Shown: in pieces, positions 21,774 through 29,954 of the stretch
Numbering within the stretch: the first letter of the stretch is position 1
How the letters are laid out: the number at the start of each line of letters is the position of its first letter
Origin: Phycisphaerae bacterium
GTDB lineage: Bacteria; Planctomycetota; Phycisphaerae; UBA1845
Length of the DNA: 32,993 nucleotides
Reading direction: 5' to 3'
Assembly (NCBI GenBank): GCA_030429365.1
Contig: JAUIEW010000023.1
Span: forward strand, 1 to 32,993
Program-made: the position numbers and the translations under genes
Notes under the pieces: model-generated
Seen by the model: only the letters and a program-made list of their open reading frames with translations
What the model was told of the DNA's origin: nothing
Database searches by the model: none

Positions 21774-24209
21774 TCAAAGCGAATCGGTCGAAGTGTTCGG
21801 GCTGCGGGGAAACCGATATTGGTTCCGCACATATTCGACCCAAAGCGCCAAGATGACAGTCGAGCCGGCTGCCGCGCCGCCGATTGCCCAATCGGTGAAT
21901 TCACGGGCGCTCGAATCAAATACGAAAGCGGTGCAAACAATCGTAAATGCCGTGAACATTGCGACGGTCGTCAGTTGCCCCCGCATCGTTCGGCAGACGC
22001 CGCGCCGGGCAATGAGGTTGGCCAGCAGACACCCAACGATCGCCATGCCGATAATCAGCGAATATGCCTCGAACGGTAACCAGTAACGGCGATTGACCGA
22101 ATGGCTGCTGACTATTCCTTCGATCGCGTTGGCCATCATGTATCCGCCGGGCACGTTGTGAACAATGCCCGTTGGGTATCTGACGGAATGAAGGTCGCGA
22201 TCTTGCCAAGGCCAAAATCCCGGTGATCGCACGTCGATAAAAATGACGATCTTTCCGCTTACCCATTCCCGCGTTTGTTCATCCGACGCATTGAGCAAGT
22301 CTTCGTACAGGATGGTTCGTGCCTTTTGTTTTTCCAGCGGAATGAGGTCGAACACTTTGGTGGCGGGCCTGTCGCCGACTTCGGTCTTCATCCGCCGATC
22401 GTTGACGGGCGGAAGCGTGATGACCTGGATCTGGTCGATGTCTCGAATGTAATCTTCGGTTCCCCGAATACGATGTTGAATGGTCAACGTATCGGTGCGC
22501 GGCACCCAGGAAACATCACTTTGAAGGTGCGGGTAGAAGAGTCCGCCCAATGTCGCCAGTGCGAGCGACGGAATCGTGCGGTCTCCGCGTTGAAGCGCGA
22601 CGATGAACTCGCCGGGGCGGTCCACCATGTTGCGCGCGTAGATAAGTCCGTGATGGATGACTTCGCGCAGCGGTTCATAGATTGTCGACGCAATTCTGGG
22701 TTTGCCTTCCGAGTCGTACTCAAACGCGCCCAACGCAACTGGGACGCCCGCATCGTCCAATCGTCTGATGCCTTGAACGAACTCACCATCACCAGGTTGT
22801 TCCGACTGAAAGTAAAAGTCCCAGACCACTGCCCGCGGTTTGTGGTAGGCCAATCGCGACATCAGATGCCCGTGGACCGGGCGCCACGACTTTAAGTCAT
22901 TCACAACGTTCTTGATTCCGTTGCTCTGGGCAAACGAGACGACGGGCTCAGACGTGGCATCGCCGATACCGATGATTGCAAAATCGATTGGCCCATCCGT
23001 CATTCTTCGCTTGATCATCTGCTTCTGCGCGCCCGTGCTGTGGGCATCGGTGATGTTTCCAAAATCAATACCATACTTCAGTGTCCCCGCGTAAATCGTC
23101 ACGAGGACGACGGCAATGATAAACATCCAAACCGCCGTGCGCGAGCGCAACATGAGACCAATCGCGATGCGTTGAAACCGATAGCGGAACGGAAGCGGAC
23201 GCGTCTCGATCACATCGCTTTTGTAGAGGCTGGCGATATCTTTGGTCAACTGTCGTGCGGACTTGATGCGTTGGCGCGGTTCGGCTGCGAGACATCGCGA
23301 GATCAACGTTGTCAGACCGGCGGCATATCGCGAATCGGTGATGCGCGGTTTGCGCGGCACTTCATGTTGAATTCGATGCAGGAGAGAGTCGCTGGCACTC
23401 TTGCCTTCGATGGTCTCCAAGCTGTACGGATAGTCGCCATCAGTCGCAATTTCAAAGAGCATGATGCCCAATGCCCAAATGTCGCAACCGTGGTCGATGG
23501 GCATCATGCCGCCCCAGGTTTGCTCGGGGGACATGTATTTGACCGTTCCCATGATGCGGCCAAGCTGTGTCTGGGTCTTGCGGATGTGGGTGGCCCATTC
23601 TTCCGACTGAACCGCCGACAAGCCGAAATCGACCAGCCTTGGTTGGCCCTTCGAGTCGACGAGCAGATGCCGAGGGGTCAGATCCCGGTGAACGACACCT
23701 TGTTCGTGAACGTCTGCAATGACACTGCAGACACGTTCAAAAACCCGAAGCCGGTCCTCGATGGTCAGTGAGGGGTCCTGCATATATTCGTCGAGTGGAA
23801 TTCCCTCGACGAGTTGCATCGCCAAATAGTGCGAACCGGCATAATGTCCTGAATCGAGATAGCGAGAGATGTTTGGACACTCAAGCGCTTTGAGTATTTC
23901 GATTTCGCGCTCGATGAATCGGACGGTGTCCTGATCGGTCACATGGCGCAAGACCTTGAGTGCCACCCACTCGGGGGGATTGCCAAAGCGCAGGGCTTTG
24001 AACACAACGCCGGAACTGCCGTGGCCAAGGCGTTTGCAGCACAGGTAATTCGCAATGATCGGATGTTCCGTGTTTGGCCAAACTTCGCGCAACCGTTCAA
24101 GAGCGTCGGGTTCGTTTGCCAAATCGCTCGCAAGGCGAAGGATTTCATCATCGTGCGCGCGATCAGAAAACAACGCAGACACAAAATTCTGGACCTTGGC
24201 ATCGATCAT
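21774..24209 (-). CDS. Membrane Ser/Thr protein kinase with C-terminal CHASE2 sensor domain
   Basis: I use ATG 24209 (811 aa); the track start at 24305 adds a non-coding-like stretch. A helical lead (1-50) precedes a Pkn2-like kinase domain (about 55-330): Gly-loop LGHGSSGVVF (61-70), Lys85 in WVALK, HRD at 174-176, DFG at 194-196 and YMSPEQ near 229. The catalytic loop is HRDLTPRHLLV, so the usual Lys and Asn of HRDxKPxN are Thr178 and His181. One membrane segment (about 357-377), a CHASE2 extracytoplasmic domain (about 390-700, ending VPGGYMMANAIEGIVSS) and three membrane helices (712-792) follow. The kinase-CHASE2 order is common in planctomycetes. It probably senses an envelope signal; divergent from the sigma-factor gene. 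Confidence 0.9.
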   Translation of the reverse strand: MIDAKVQNFVSALFSDRAHDDEILRLASDLANEPDALERLREVWPNTEHPIIANYLCCKRLGHGSSGVVFKALRFGNPPEWVALKVLRHVTDQDTVRFIEREIEILKALECPNISRYLDSGHYAGSHYLAMQLVEGIPLDEYMQDPSLTIEDRLRVFERVCSVIADVHEQGVVHRDLTPRHLLVDSKGQPRLVDFGLSAVQSEEWATHIRKTQTQLGRIMGTVKYMSPEQTWGGMMPIDHGCDIWALGIMLFEIATDGDYPYSLETIEGKSASDSLLHRIQHEVPRKPRITDSRYAAGLTTLISRCLAAEPRQRIKSARQLTKDIASLYKSDVIETRPLPFRYRFQRIAIGLMLRSRTAVWMFIIAVVLVTIYAGTLKYGIDFGNITDAHSTGAQKQMIKRRMTDGPIDFAIIGIGDATSEPVVSFAQSNGIKNVVNDLKSWRPVHGHLMSRLAYHKPRAVVWDFYFQSEQPGDGEFVQGIRRLDDAGVPVALGAFEYDSEGKPRIASTIYEPLREVIHHGLIYARNMVDRPGEFIVALQRGDRTIPSLALATLGGLFYPHLQSDVSWVPRTDTLTIQHRIRGTEDYIRDIDQIQVITLPPVNDRRMKTEVGDRPATKVFDLIPLEKQKARTILYEDLLNASDEQTREWVSGKIVIFIDVRSPGFWPWQDRDLHSVRYPTGIVHNVPGGYMMANAIEGIVSSHSVNRRYWLPFEAYSLIIGMAIVGCLLANLIARRGVCRTMRGQLTTVAMFTAFTIVCTAFVFDSSAREFTDWAIGGAAAGSTVILALWVEYVRNQYRFPRSPNTSTDSL

Positions 24210-24502
24210 GACTAAGGTATCAACGTCTTTTGCAATCTCGGTGACGGTTGCAGCCCACGGTTGTGCCTTATGTTTCTTGCATTGGAACCAACCCGTTGGA
24301 ATCAACCCGGTTGTCAGCCCGCCGATCGAGAGTCCGCCCCAAGATGCGCATGCAGATAGATTACAACATCACGCATGTGCGCCATAGAATCGTGCGGTGG
24401 CGCATTCTCAATGACTTCTTTCAAACGAGCCACACAGGCTCACAAATGGGCCAAGCAGGGTAGTTGAATCACGCGAAATCCAGTGTGAATCACGGATGAC
24501 CA
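24210..24502. promoter_or_regulatory. Divergent region between kinase and sigma factor genes, with two adjacent imperfect palindromes
   Basis: CCAACCCGTTGG (24288-24299) and CAACCCGGTTG (24303-24313) are each inverted repeats (arms CCAAC/GTTGG and CAACC/GGTTG), 15 bp apart centre-to-centre or nearly so. They could be a dimer operator serving both genes. No gene lies here and I cannot place -35/-10 boxes with confidence. Confidence 0.35.
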
Positions 24503-25144
24503 ATGTCAAGCCAACCATGGTGGACTGTAATCTCATCGCGCGAATTATTCCAACTGCGGACGCGCTTGCTCCGCTCGTTGGAGAAGGAGTTTACGGGCAT
24601 CGTCGCCAGTGATCGTGAAGATCTCGTCCAAGAGGCTCTGCTGATACTGATACGCAACAAAGAGCAAGTGTTACCGGACGATGATGGGCTCTTCCGTTAC
24701 GCCCGGCGGGTCGCCAAGAATGCCGCGCTGGACCTGGTGAAATCTGCTTCGCGCCGAATGGCGACCGCCCTGAAAAAAGTCGGCGCCCAAAGTGGCGCGG
24801 GCCAAGTTCATACAGCACGAATTCCAGAGTCCAGTCGTTCCCTCAAGGGCTCGCGAACCCCTGCATCCGCGTCTGCCAGCGACCTCCTCGCCAACGCTGC
24901 AGAATTCCTCCATTCATCGTCTACGGTGCCCTCCGCCCGTGCCCAATCGGAAAAAAACGAAGAAATCTTCCAAATTCGAAAAATTTTCTGCGAACTTGAG
25001 GATCTCAATCGTTTGGTATTGTGGAGCTATGTTGTTGATGGCCAATCGATCAATGCCATTGCCAAGCAACTGAACATCGGCTGGCATCGTGTGGCTTACA
25101 TGATCGAGCATTCGCTGAATCGCTTTCGGCAACATCTCTCCTGA
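24503..25144 (+). CDS. ECF-type RNA polymerase sigma factor
   Basis: The 213-aa product has a sigma-70 region 2 (about 15-90: SLEKEFTGIVASDREDLVQEALLILIRN...FRYARRVAKNAALDLVKSASRR), a low-complexity Ser/Ala linker (95-150) and region 4 (about 155-213: RKIFCELEDLNRLVLWSYVVDGQSINAIAKQLNIGWHRVAYMIEHSLNRFRQ). It lacks region 3, as ECF factors do. The linker is longer than in most ECFs. No anti-sigma transmembrane gene lies beside it; the divergent kinase is a possible partner, as some planctomycete ECF factors are linked to Ser/Thr kinases. GGA lies 7 nt before the ATG. The next gene begins 39 bp later, so they may share a transcript. Confidence 0.85.
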   Translation: MSSQPWWTVISSRELFQLRTRLLRSLEKEFTGIVASDREDLVQEALLILIRNKEQVLPDDDGLFRYARRVAKNAALDLVKSASRRMATALKKVGAQSGAGQVHTARIPESSRSLKGSRTPASASASDLLANAAEFLHSSSTVPSARAQSEKNEEIFQIRKIFCELEDLNRLVLWSYVVDGQSINAIAKQLNIGWHRVAYMIEHSLNRFRQHLS

Positions 25145-25182
25145 TCGTTCCTTATCGCTTTGCAACAAAGGATGGTCCCAGT

Positions 25183-26037
25183 ATGTCCATGCGCGACAAG
25201 CAGTCATCTTCAAGTGGTCGTTCCAGCGATCGGTCGTCATCTGCAAATCAGCCGCCAAAGCAGGCAATTGATGACCCAGAGCAGACAGCTGATAACGCAG
25301 AGCAGGCAATTGATGACGCCGCCTATCTCAGAAAGCTTCTCGAAACCTTGAGTGCCGAGGATCCCGCCGTGTTCAACGAATTGATGATGTCGAATTCACT
25401 GTTGGCGGATGAATACCACCGCGCCAACCCACAGATCGATCGGATTCGCGATGCACTGGTTCATGATGCGATGCCGGTTCATGCATCAGAAGATTCAGGC
25501 GCGAACAGCGCCGCACCCTTGGACGAAACTGCGGGCGTCGAACTGGAATTCGCCAAAGTCGTGGCGCAGATCAAAGAGCGGCTTTCCCGTGGTGAAGAAG
25601 CGATGCGTCCTCTTATCGGTGCATCGTTCGAGTCCCCGCAAGATGCTGGCATCCTCACGAATGTCACCAGGCAGTTGTCAGCGGAACAGGCCCGGCAGTT
25701 ATTCGAAAAGCTCGCACCAATGCTCGTGTATACAACGCTCAAACACATGAACTGCAATTGCTCATTTGATGAGGTTGACCGAATCGCCGGGCGCCTTTGT
25801 GGGCATGACGCACAGACAAAACTGCGACAAGCGGAGCACACCCGCGACGCGCTCGTGGACGAATTATTGCTCGCCATGGTTGAGCAGGGAGTCGGGAGTT
25901 CTGAAGCGAAAATAAATGGGGTTGGAAGTTCGTTGGATCGTGCTGAGATGACCAGGCTGCTCGAAGAGAGCGGCGCGATGGCCGACTTGGTCGCGATGTC
26001 CAATTGTATCCTGCTGGCCAAAACGCAAGCAGGCTGA
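25183..26037 (+). CDS. Unknown 284-aa soluble protein after the sigma factor
   Basis: AAAGGATGG precedes ATG 25183. The N-terminus is Ser-rich (SSSSGRSSDRSSSANQ) and then carries three 7-residue repeats (QAIDDPE, QTADNAE, QAIDDAA) encoded by 21-nt tandem units at 25259-25321. The rest is mostly predicted helix: LRKLLETLSAEDPAVFNELM, EFAKVVAQIKERLSRGEEAMRPLIG, LSAEQARQLFEKLAPMLVYTTLKHMNCNC, CGHDAQTKLRQAEHTRDALVDELLLAMVEQG. There is no signal peptide, membrane segment or recognised catalytic motif. Its place between the sigma factor and the two-component pair suggests a regulatory or adaptor role, but I do not recognise it. Confidence 0.75.
   Translation: MSMRDKQSSSSGRSSDRSSSANQPPKQAIDDPEQTADNAEQAIDDAAYLRKLLETLSAEDPAVFNELMMSNSLLADEYHRANPQIDRIRDALVHDAMPVHASEDSGANSAAPLDETAGVELEFAKVVAQIKERLSRGEEAMRPLIGASFESPQDAGILTNVTRQLSAEQARQLFEKLAPMLVYTTLKHMNCNCSFDEVDRIAGRLCGHDAQTKLRQAEHTRDALVDELLLAMVEQGVGSSEAKINGVGSSLDRAEMTRLLEESGAMADLVAMSNCILLAKTQAG
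25259..25321 (+). repeat. Three 21-nt tandem repeats inside the unknown ORF
   Basis: Units begin at 25259, 25280 and 25301; the first and third share 17 identical bases (AGCAGGCAATTGATGAC), the second is diverged. Length is a multiple of three, so copy number can vary without a frameshift. Confidence 0.6.
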
Positions 26038-26169
26038 TACTCGGTCGGGACTGGACGCTAGTAGCATCGAATTCCAAAGGAATCGAACTCGAGCAAACCA
26101 AAATTCAGGCCGAATTGGCACCCGGGCACGTTCGACTGCGCTTGGGATCAAAGGTTTTGTGGTACGCAT

Positions 26170-26493
26170 GTGTGCGCCGCAGAGTCGTGCATGGTGTGGC
26201 TGTCCGCAGGATTGCCCGCGCCGTTGTCGGCTGACGTGCATCCATTGCAGTTTGACTCATTGGAAGGATTGAAATCGTGGGCGCATCACTCCGAATGCAT
26301 CGATTTCTTCAGGGAAGTACAGCCGCCTTTCGCCGCGCTCGTCGACGACTTCGGGAATTGGCATCAGCGAGGTGGCGCGATGAGCAACAATCCGTACGAA
26401 TCACGGAAAGTGTCTTGGGCATTGAGAGCCCCATTGGTTTGCCCCACGTCCACGTCATCCAAACGTCATCGGGCTTGCACAATTCGCCAGTGA
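26170..26493 (+). CDS. Possible overlapping small ORF or frameshifted segment, 107 aa, uncertain
   Basis: In this frame the stretch PLQFDSLEGLKSWAHHSECIDFFREVQPPFAALVDDFGNWHQRGGAMSNN looks more like normal protein than the histidine-kinase frame does over the same DNA (which is Arg-rich there). It overlaps the 5' end of the kinase ORF from 26277. There is no good Shine-Dalgarno. It may be a real small gene, a remnant, or a sign that the kinase starts later. Confidence 0.25.
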   Translation: MCAAESCMVWLSAGLPAPLSADVHPLQFDSLEGLKSWAHHSECIDFFREVQPPFAALVDDFGNWHQRGGAMSNNPYESRKVSWALRAPLVCPTSTSSKRHRACTIRQ

Positions 26494-27515
26494 CCAAGGA
26501 TGTGTTGACAGACTGCCCGTATACGAAGGTTGATGTGGGCGCTGCCAATGGCACACAACGTTCATTGAATTTTCCCGGCAATGGAAAGGGATCCCAGCCG
26601 CAGTGTGAGGCTTCAATGGACCGGTACGATTCTGCAAATGAAAGAGACAGACGTACCCATGAATCAGACCGGTCCGCCCACCAAACAAATCGGCCGACTC
26701 AAGAGAGAGTGTGGGCGTCCAATGGTGCACAAGAGAGTGCCACTGACCCAGTTATCAACGTCGAACAGTTTGTGCATGACCTGGACAATCTCCTGATGGT
26801 GATTGCCAACCGCGCCGACCTCGCCCAAGCCGATCTTGCGTCGGACCGAAAGTGTGCCGAATCAATTCGCGCGATCCAGATTGCGACCCAAAGGGCCCTT
26901 CGGCTATCCGAGTTATTGCGCCGGGCTGAATCGGATGCCGAAGTACCGCTCGACAAAGTGAATCTGGCCCATGTCATTCAGGCCACGGTGGATAGCGCGA
27001 AGGCTTGGACCCCCAAGAATGTGGCGATCGTCGAAGACCTTCCAGTGGACACGTCCCCGATTGTGCTCGGCAACTTCACACAGTTGGGGCGGGTCGTTGG
27101 GAATCTTCTTTCAAACGCAATCGATTCATTGCGCCCGGGCGGGCATGTGTGCGTCTCGCTTGAATTGACGGACAAGTGTGCCGCCCGGCCTCACTCTGCT
27201 TCTCCAAACGCCGATGGCCCATTTGACAAAGGCCGACGCGATCAACGCCAGCAGTCGCTTAGACGAATGGCTGTCTTGCGCGTGTGCGACAATGGCGTTG
27301 GGATGGATGCCACCGTCTTGAATCGTATTTTCGAACCGGGGTTCTCGCAGAAGCGACGTGGGACAGGAAACGGCTTGGGGATGACCATCGTCGCCGACAT
27401 CGTACGGGACCATGGCGGCGACCTTGCGATTGATTCGACTCCCGGTGAGGGGACCGAGGTGAGTATTCGTTTACCGATCGCCGGCTTTGATGAGAGAAAT
27501 GCAGGTCATGTTTAA
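26277..27515 (+). CDS. Soluble sensor histidine kinase
   Basis: From GTG 26277 (GGAAGG upstream) the product is 412 aa; ATG 26616 with GAGG is an alternative giving 299 aa. The first 155 residues are low complexity and contain no sensor domain or membrane segment. The DHp helix has EQFVHDLDNLLMVIANRADL with phospho-acceptor His167 in a HDxxN motif, which allows both kinase and phosphatase activity. The ATPase domain follows: N-box NLLSNAIDSL, G1 DNGVGMD, F-box IFEPGFSQK, G2 GTGNGLGM. It is a HDxNN-type kinase fed by another protein, possibly the 284-aa neighbour. Its 3' end overlaps the response regulator start by 8 bp, so they are a cognate pair. Confidence 0.85.
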   Translation: MGASLRMHRFLQGSTAAFRRARRRLRELASARWRDEQQSVRITESVLGIESPIGLPHVHVIQTSSGLHNSPVTKDVLTDCPYTKVDVGAANGTQRSLNFPGNGKGSQPQCEASMDRYDSANERDRRTHESDRSAHQTNRPTQERVWASNGAQESATDPVINVEQFVHDLDNLLMVIANRADLAQADLASDRKCAESIRAIQIATQRALRLSELLRRAESDAEVPLDKVNLAHVIQATVDSAKAWTPKNVAIVEDLPVDTSPIVLGNFTQLGRVVGNLLSNAIDSLRPGGHVCVSLELTDKCAARPHSASPNADGPFDKGRRDQRQQSLRRMAVLRVCDNGVGMDATVLNRIFEPGFSQKRRGTGNGLGMTIVADIVRDHGGDLAIDSTPGEGTEVSIRLPIAGFDERNAGHV

Positions 27516-28167
27516 GTGTGCTGCTCGCATCATGCTTGTCGATGACCACGAATTGGTGCGTTCGACGTTTCGAGATGTTCTCAATCGAATGCCGGAATTC
27601 GACGTGGTGGCAACAGTCGGCAATCGGAAGGACGCGTTGAAATTCGCGTCGCAGGAATGCTGCGACCTGGCATTGATCGATATCAATCTCCAGGGCGAGT
27701 TGGGCACAAACCTTGCCCTCGAAATCAAGCGATTGCAACCCGGTATCAAGACCGTACTAATCAGCGCCACGATATACGATCGCTACGTGGATCAAGCGAT
27801 CGCAATGAACGTCGATGGCTTCATCTCAAAGCGAGACGACCTCGTCAATTTCATCAAAGGCATTCAAACCGTCTTGAGGGGGAATCCCTTTTATTCCAAA
27901 GATGTCCTCGAACGGTTGGCGAAGTGCTCCAAAACGGGCAAGCCCCTTAAGCCTCTGCAGACCCGAAGAACCGTGATCACACCTCGGCAAATTGAGATTC
28001 TTAAACACATTGCCAAAGGGCGATCCAAGAAAGAAATTGCTCAGGCGCTGGAAGTGGCGGTGAAGACCATCGATTGCCATTGCGACAACATGATGAAACG
28101 TCTCGACCTTCACGATCGTGTCGCCCTCACACGGTATGCGGTGCGCGAGGGTTTCGTCGATCCCTAA
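27508..28167 (+). CDS. NarL/FixJ-family response regulator
   Basis: From ATG 27508 (219 aa) the receiver domain shows the acidic pocket Asp12-Asp13 (VDDHE), phospho-acceptor Asp58 (LIDINL), Ser86 (VLISAT) and Lys108 (GFISKRD). The C-terminus is a LuxR-type helix-turn-helix: ITPRQIEILKHIAKGRSKKEIAQALEVAVKTIDCHCDNMMKRL (157-199). All phosphotransfer residues are present. It overlaps the histidine kinase by 8 bp. The target promoters are unknown; the divergent palindromes at 24288-24313 are one thing to test. The track start at 27487 (TTG) is seven residues longer and less likely. Confidence 0.92.
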   Translation: MFKCAARIMLVDDHELVRSTFRDVLNRMPEFDVVATVGNRKDALKFASQECCDLALIDINLQGELGTNLALEIKRLQPGIKTVLISATIYDRYVDQAIAMNVDGFISKRDDLVNFIKGIQTVLRGNPFYSKDVLERLAKCSKTGKPLKPLQTRRTVITPRQIEILKHIAKGRSKKEIAQALEVAVKTIDCHCDNMMKRLDLHDRVALTRYAVREGFVDP

Positions 28168-28269
28168 ACGAGCCGGCTGTCCCTTGCTAATTGGCATGGC
28201 CGCCTTCCCAACCCCAATCAATCCGCGTCGCCTAACCGCGAATCATCCATCCATTCATATTCCCGATTC

Positions 28270-28297
28270 TTGATTCTCGTCACCGAACGGCTATACC
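28270..28297 (+). promoter_or_regulatory. Candidate promoter of the SMUG1 gene
   Basis: TTGATT and TATACC with a 16-bp spacer lie about 30 bp before ATG 28329. It separates this gene from the two-component operon. Confidence 0.35.
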
Positions 28298-28328
28298 AGC
28301 ACGTCGATCAAACCGTGATGGGGAAAAG

Positions 28329-29069
28329 ATGGCCGCTCGCACAAAGCAATCTCAGTTGGCGCGAATCACCACCGACATGGTCAAGGACCTCAAGTCGCTG
28401 ACCTTCAAGCCTCCAGTCGAATACGTTTACAATCCGCTGGAGTACGCCCGCGCATCGTTTGACGCCTACATCGCCTGCTGCGACTTGGACAATGTTGAGG
28501 TCCTCTTGTTGGGCATGAACCCCGGGCCCTGGGGAATGGCGCAGACCGGCGTGCCATTTGGCGAAGTGGGGGCTGTTCGCGATTGGCTCAAGATCGACGC
28601 CGCCATCAAAGCGCCGGCCAACGAGCATCCCAAGCGACCGATTCTCGGGCTCGACTGCCATCGCAGCGAAGTCAGCGGTGCCCGGTTGTGGGGGTGGGCC
28701 AGGGATACGTTCAAGACGCCCAAGCGATTCCTGAAGCGATTTTTTCTGTGCAACTATTGTCCGTTGATCTTCCTGGAGGATTCCGGGCGCAACCGCACCC
28801 CGGACAAACTTCCGGTGATCGAGCGCACACCGCTTCTTGAGATTTGCGATCGCGCGTTGCGACGGACCGTTGATCTCATTGCGCCGAAGACAGTCATCGG
28901 CGTCGGAGCGTTTGCACAGAAACGCGCCGAAACAGTATTGGAAGATATGACAATTCCGGTCGGTGGCATCCTTCATCCGAGTCCGGCCAGCCCCATCGCC
29001 AATCGCGGATGGGCTGCCCAAGCCAACAAGCAATTCGCACAGCAGGGAATACGCATACCGAAAAGCTAG
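28329..29069 (+). CDS. SMUG1-type single-strand-selective uracil-DNA glycosylase
   Basis: The 246-aa product carries the SMUG1 signatures LLGMNPGPWGMAQTGVPFGEV (60-80) and HPSPASPIANRGW (about 220-232), with FFLCNYCPLIFLEDSGRNRTP between them. SMUG enzymes remove uracil and oxidised pyrimidines from DNA to start base-excision repair. The Asn in GMNPGP is the family's water-positioning residue, and the final HPSP is the DNA-intercalation motif. Usual length is about 240-270 aa, so it is complete. GGGGA precedes the ATG. A large antisense ORF (28308-29651) is a shadow. Confidence 0.92.
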   Translation: MAARTKQSQLARITTDMVKDLKSLTFKPPVEYVYNPLEYARASFDAYIACCDLDNVEVLLLGMNPGPWGMAQTGVPFGEVGAVRDWLKIDAAIKAPANEHPKRPILGLDCHRSEVSGARLWGWARDTFKTPKRFLKRFFLCNYCPLIFLEDSGRNRTPDKLPVIERTPLLEICDRALRRTVDLIAPKTVIGVGAFAQKRAETVLEDMTIPVGGILHPSPASPIANRGWAAQANKQFAQQGIRIPKS

Positions 29070-29123
29070 GCATGCCCGAATTTTGATCGCGGTCACAGTT
29101 CGGGTCTTCCGGCGGATTTGTGA

Positions 29124-29129
29124 TAGACT
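29124..29129 (+). promoter_or_regulatory. -10-like element giving a possible leaderless start
   Basis: TGTGATAGACT has the extended -10 form TGnnnTAnnnT, and TAGACT ends 6 nt before ATG 29136. No convincing -35 is seen. A start of transcription at the ATG is inferred. Confidence 0.3.
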
Positions 29130-29135
29130 TTCATT

Positions 29136-29927
29136 ATGCCCAAAGCAACGATCAACAATCAAAACATCGCGTATGAATCGAAAGGTTCTGGAAAGCCCGT
29201 CTTGCTCGTTCATGGATTCCCGTTGAATCGCCAGATGTGGCGGGAGCAGTTGGATGCGTTGGCAACGTCGCATCAAGTCATCGCCCCCGATCTTCGTGGA
29301 TTTGGCGAAAGTGACCCGCCAGTTGGCGACGTCTCGATGGCGGACCATGCCGACGACCTGGCCGCCTTGCTTGATCATCTCGCGATTGATCAGCCGGTCG
29401 CGATCGCTGGGTTTTCGATGGGCGGGTATATTGTTTTTGAGTTTTGGCGGCGGCATAGGAATCGCGTCAGCAGCATGATGCTCGTCGACACGCGAGCTGG
29501 CGCCGATTCGGCAGAAAAAGCGGCTGGTCGTCGGGAGTCGGCTGAGCGCGTGGCAACAGAAGGCCCGAATTTTATTTTCGACGGGATGATTCCGAGTCTC
29601 GTTTCCGATCAGACCTTCAACGGCCAACCGGATCTGGTCAAAGCCATCCATACAATGATGGCCAAGTCATCACTTGCGGGTGTCGTTGCGGCGCTGCATG
29701 CGATGGCCAACCGCTCGGACTCGTGTGACCTGTTGCGCGAAATCAACGTGCCAGTCACTGTCATCGTCGGAGCGGAGGACGCGATTTCACCGCCGGCAGA
29801 GATGGAAGACATCGCAAAGTCACTGCAGAACGCCGAGTACTGTGTGATTCCCGATGCCGGTCACATGACCACCATGGAGAACGCGGCTGCAGTGTCGGCT
29901 GCCATGCAAAAACACCTCTCGGCATGA
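29136..29927 (+). CDS. Alpha/beta fold hydrolase
   Basis: The 263-aa product begins MPKATINNQNIAYESKGSGKPVLLVHGFPLNRQMW, with oxyanion-hole HGFPL, nucleophile Ser94 in AGFSMGGY, acid Asp in VGAEDAISPP and His in DAGHMTT. It has no signal peptide, so it is cytosolic. It is close to the 3-oxoadipate enol-lactonase/haloperoxidase-like group, but the substrate cannot be read from sequence. No Shine-Dalgarno is visible; TAGACT (29124-29129) ends 6 nt before the ATG and may drive a leaderless mRNA. Confidence 0.85.
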   Translation: MPKATINNQNIAYESKGSGKPVLLVHGFPLNRQMWREQLDALATSHQVIAPDLRGFGESDPPVGDVSMADHADDLAALLDHLAIDQPVAIAGFSMGGYIVFEFWRRHRNRVSSMMLVDTRAGADSAEKAAGRRESAERVATEGPNFIFDGMIPSLVSDQTFNGQPDLVKAIHTMMAKSSLAGVVAALHAMANRSDSCDLLREINVPVTVIVGAEDAISPPAEMEDIAKSLQNAEYCVIPDAGHMTTMENAAAVSAAMQKHLSA

Positions 29928-29941
29928 CCGGGGCAATCCCG

Positions 29942-29947
29942 TATCCT
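29942..29947 (+). promoter_or_regulatory. -10-like element before the FAD/Fe-S dehydrogenase
   Basis: TATCCT ends 7 nt before ATG 29955, with TCGGCA 17 bp upstream as a weak -35. No Shine-Dalgarno is seen, so this may also be a leaderless transcript. Confidence 0.3.
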
Positions 29948-29954
29948 TGTTGGC

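Noticed and set aside
24345-24390. GCGCATGC...GCATGTGCGC half-palindromes
   Set aside because: The arms are short and imperfect and lie apart; probably chance in GC-rich DNA.
28308-29651. 447-aa minus-strand ORF
   Set aside because: Antisense to SMUG1 and the hydrolase, both recognised enzymes; no domain seen in it.
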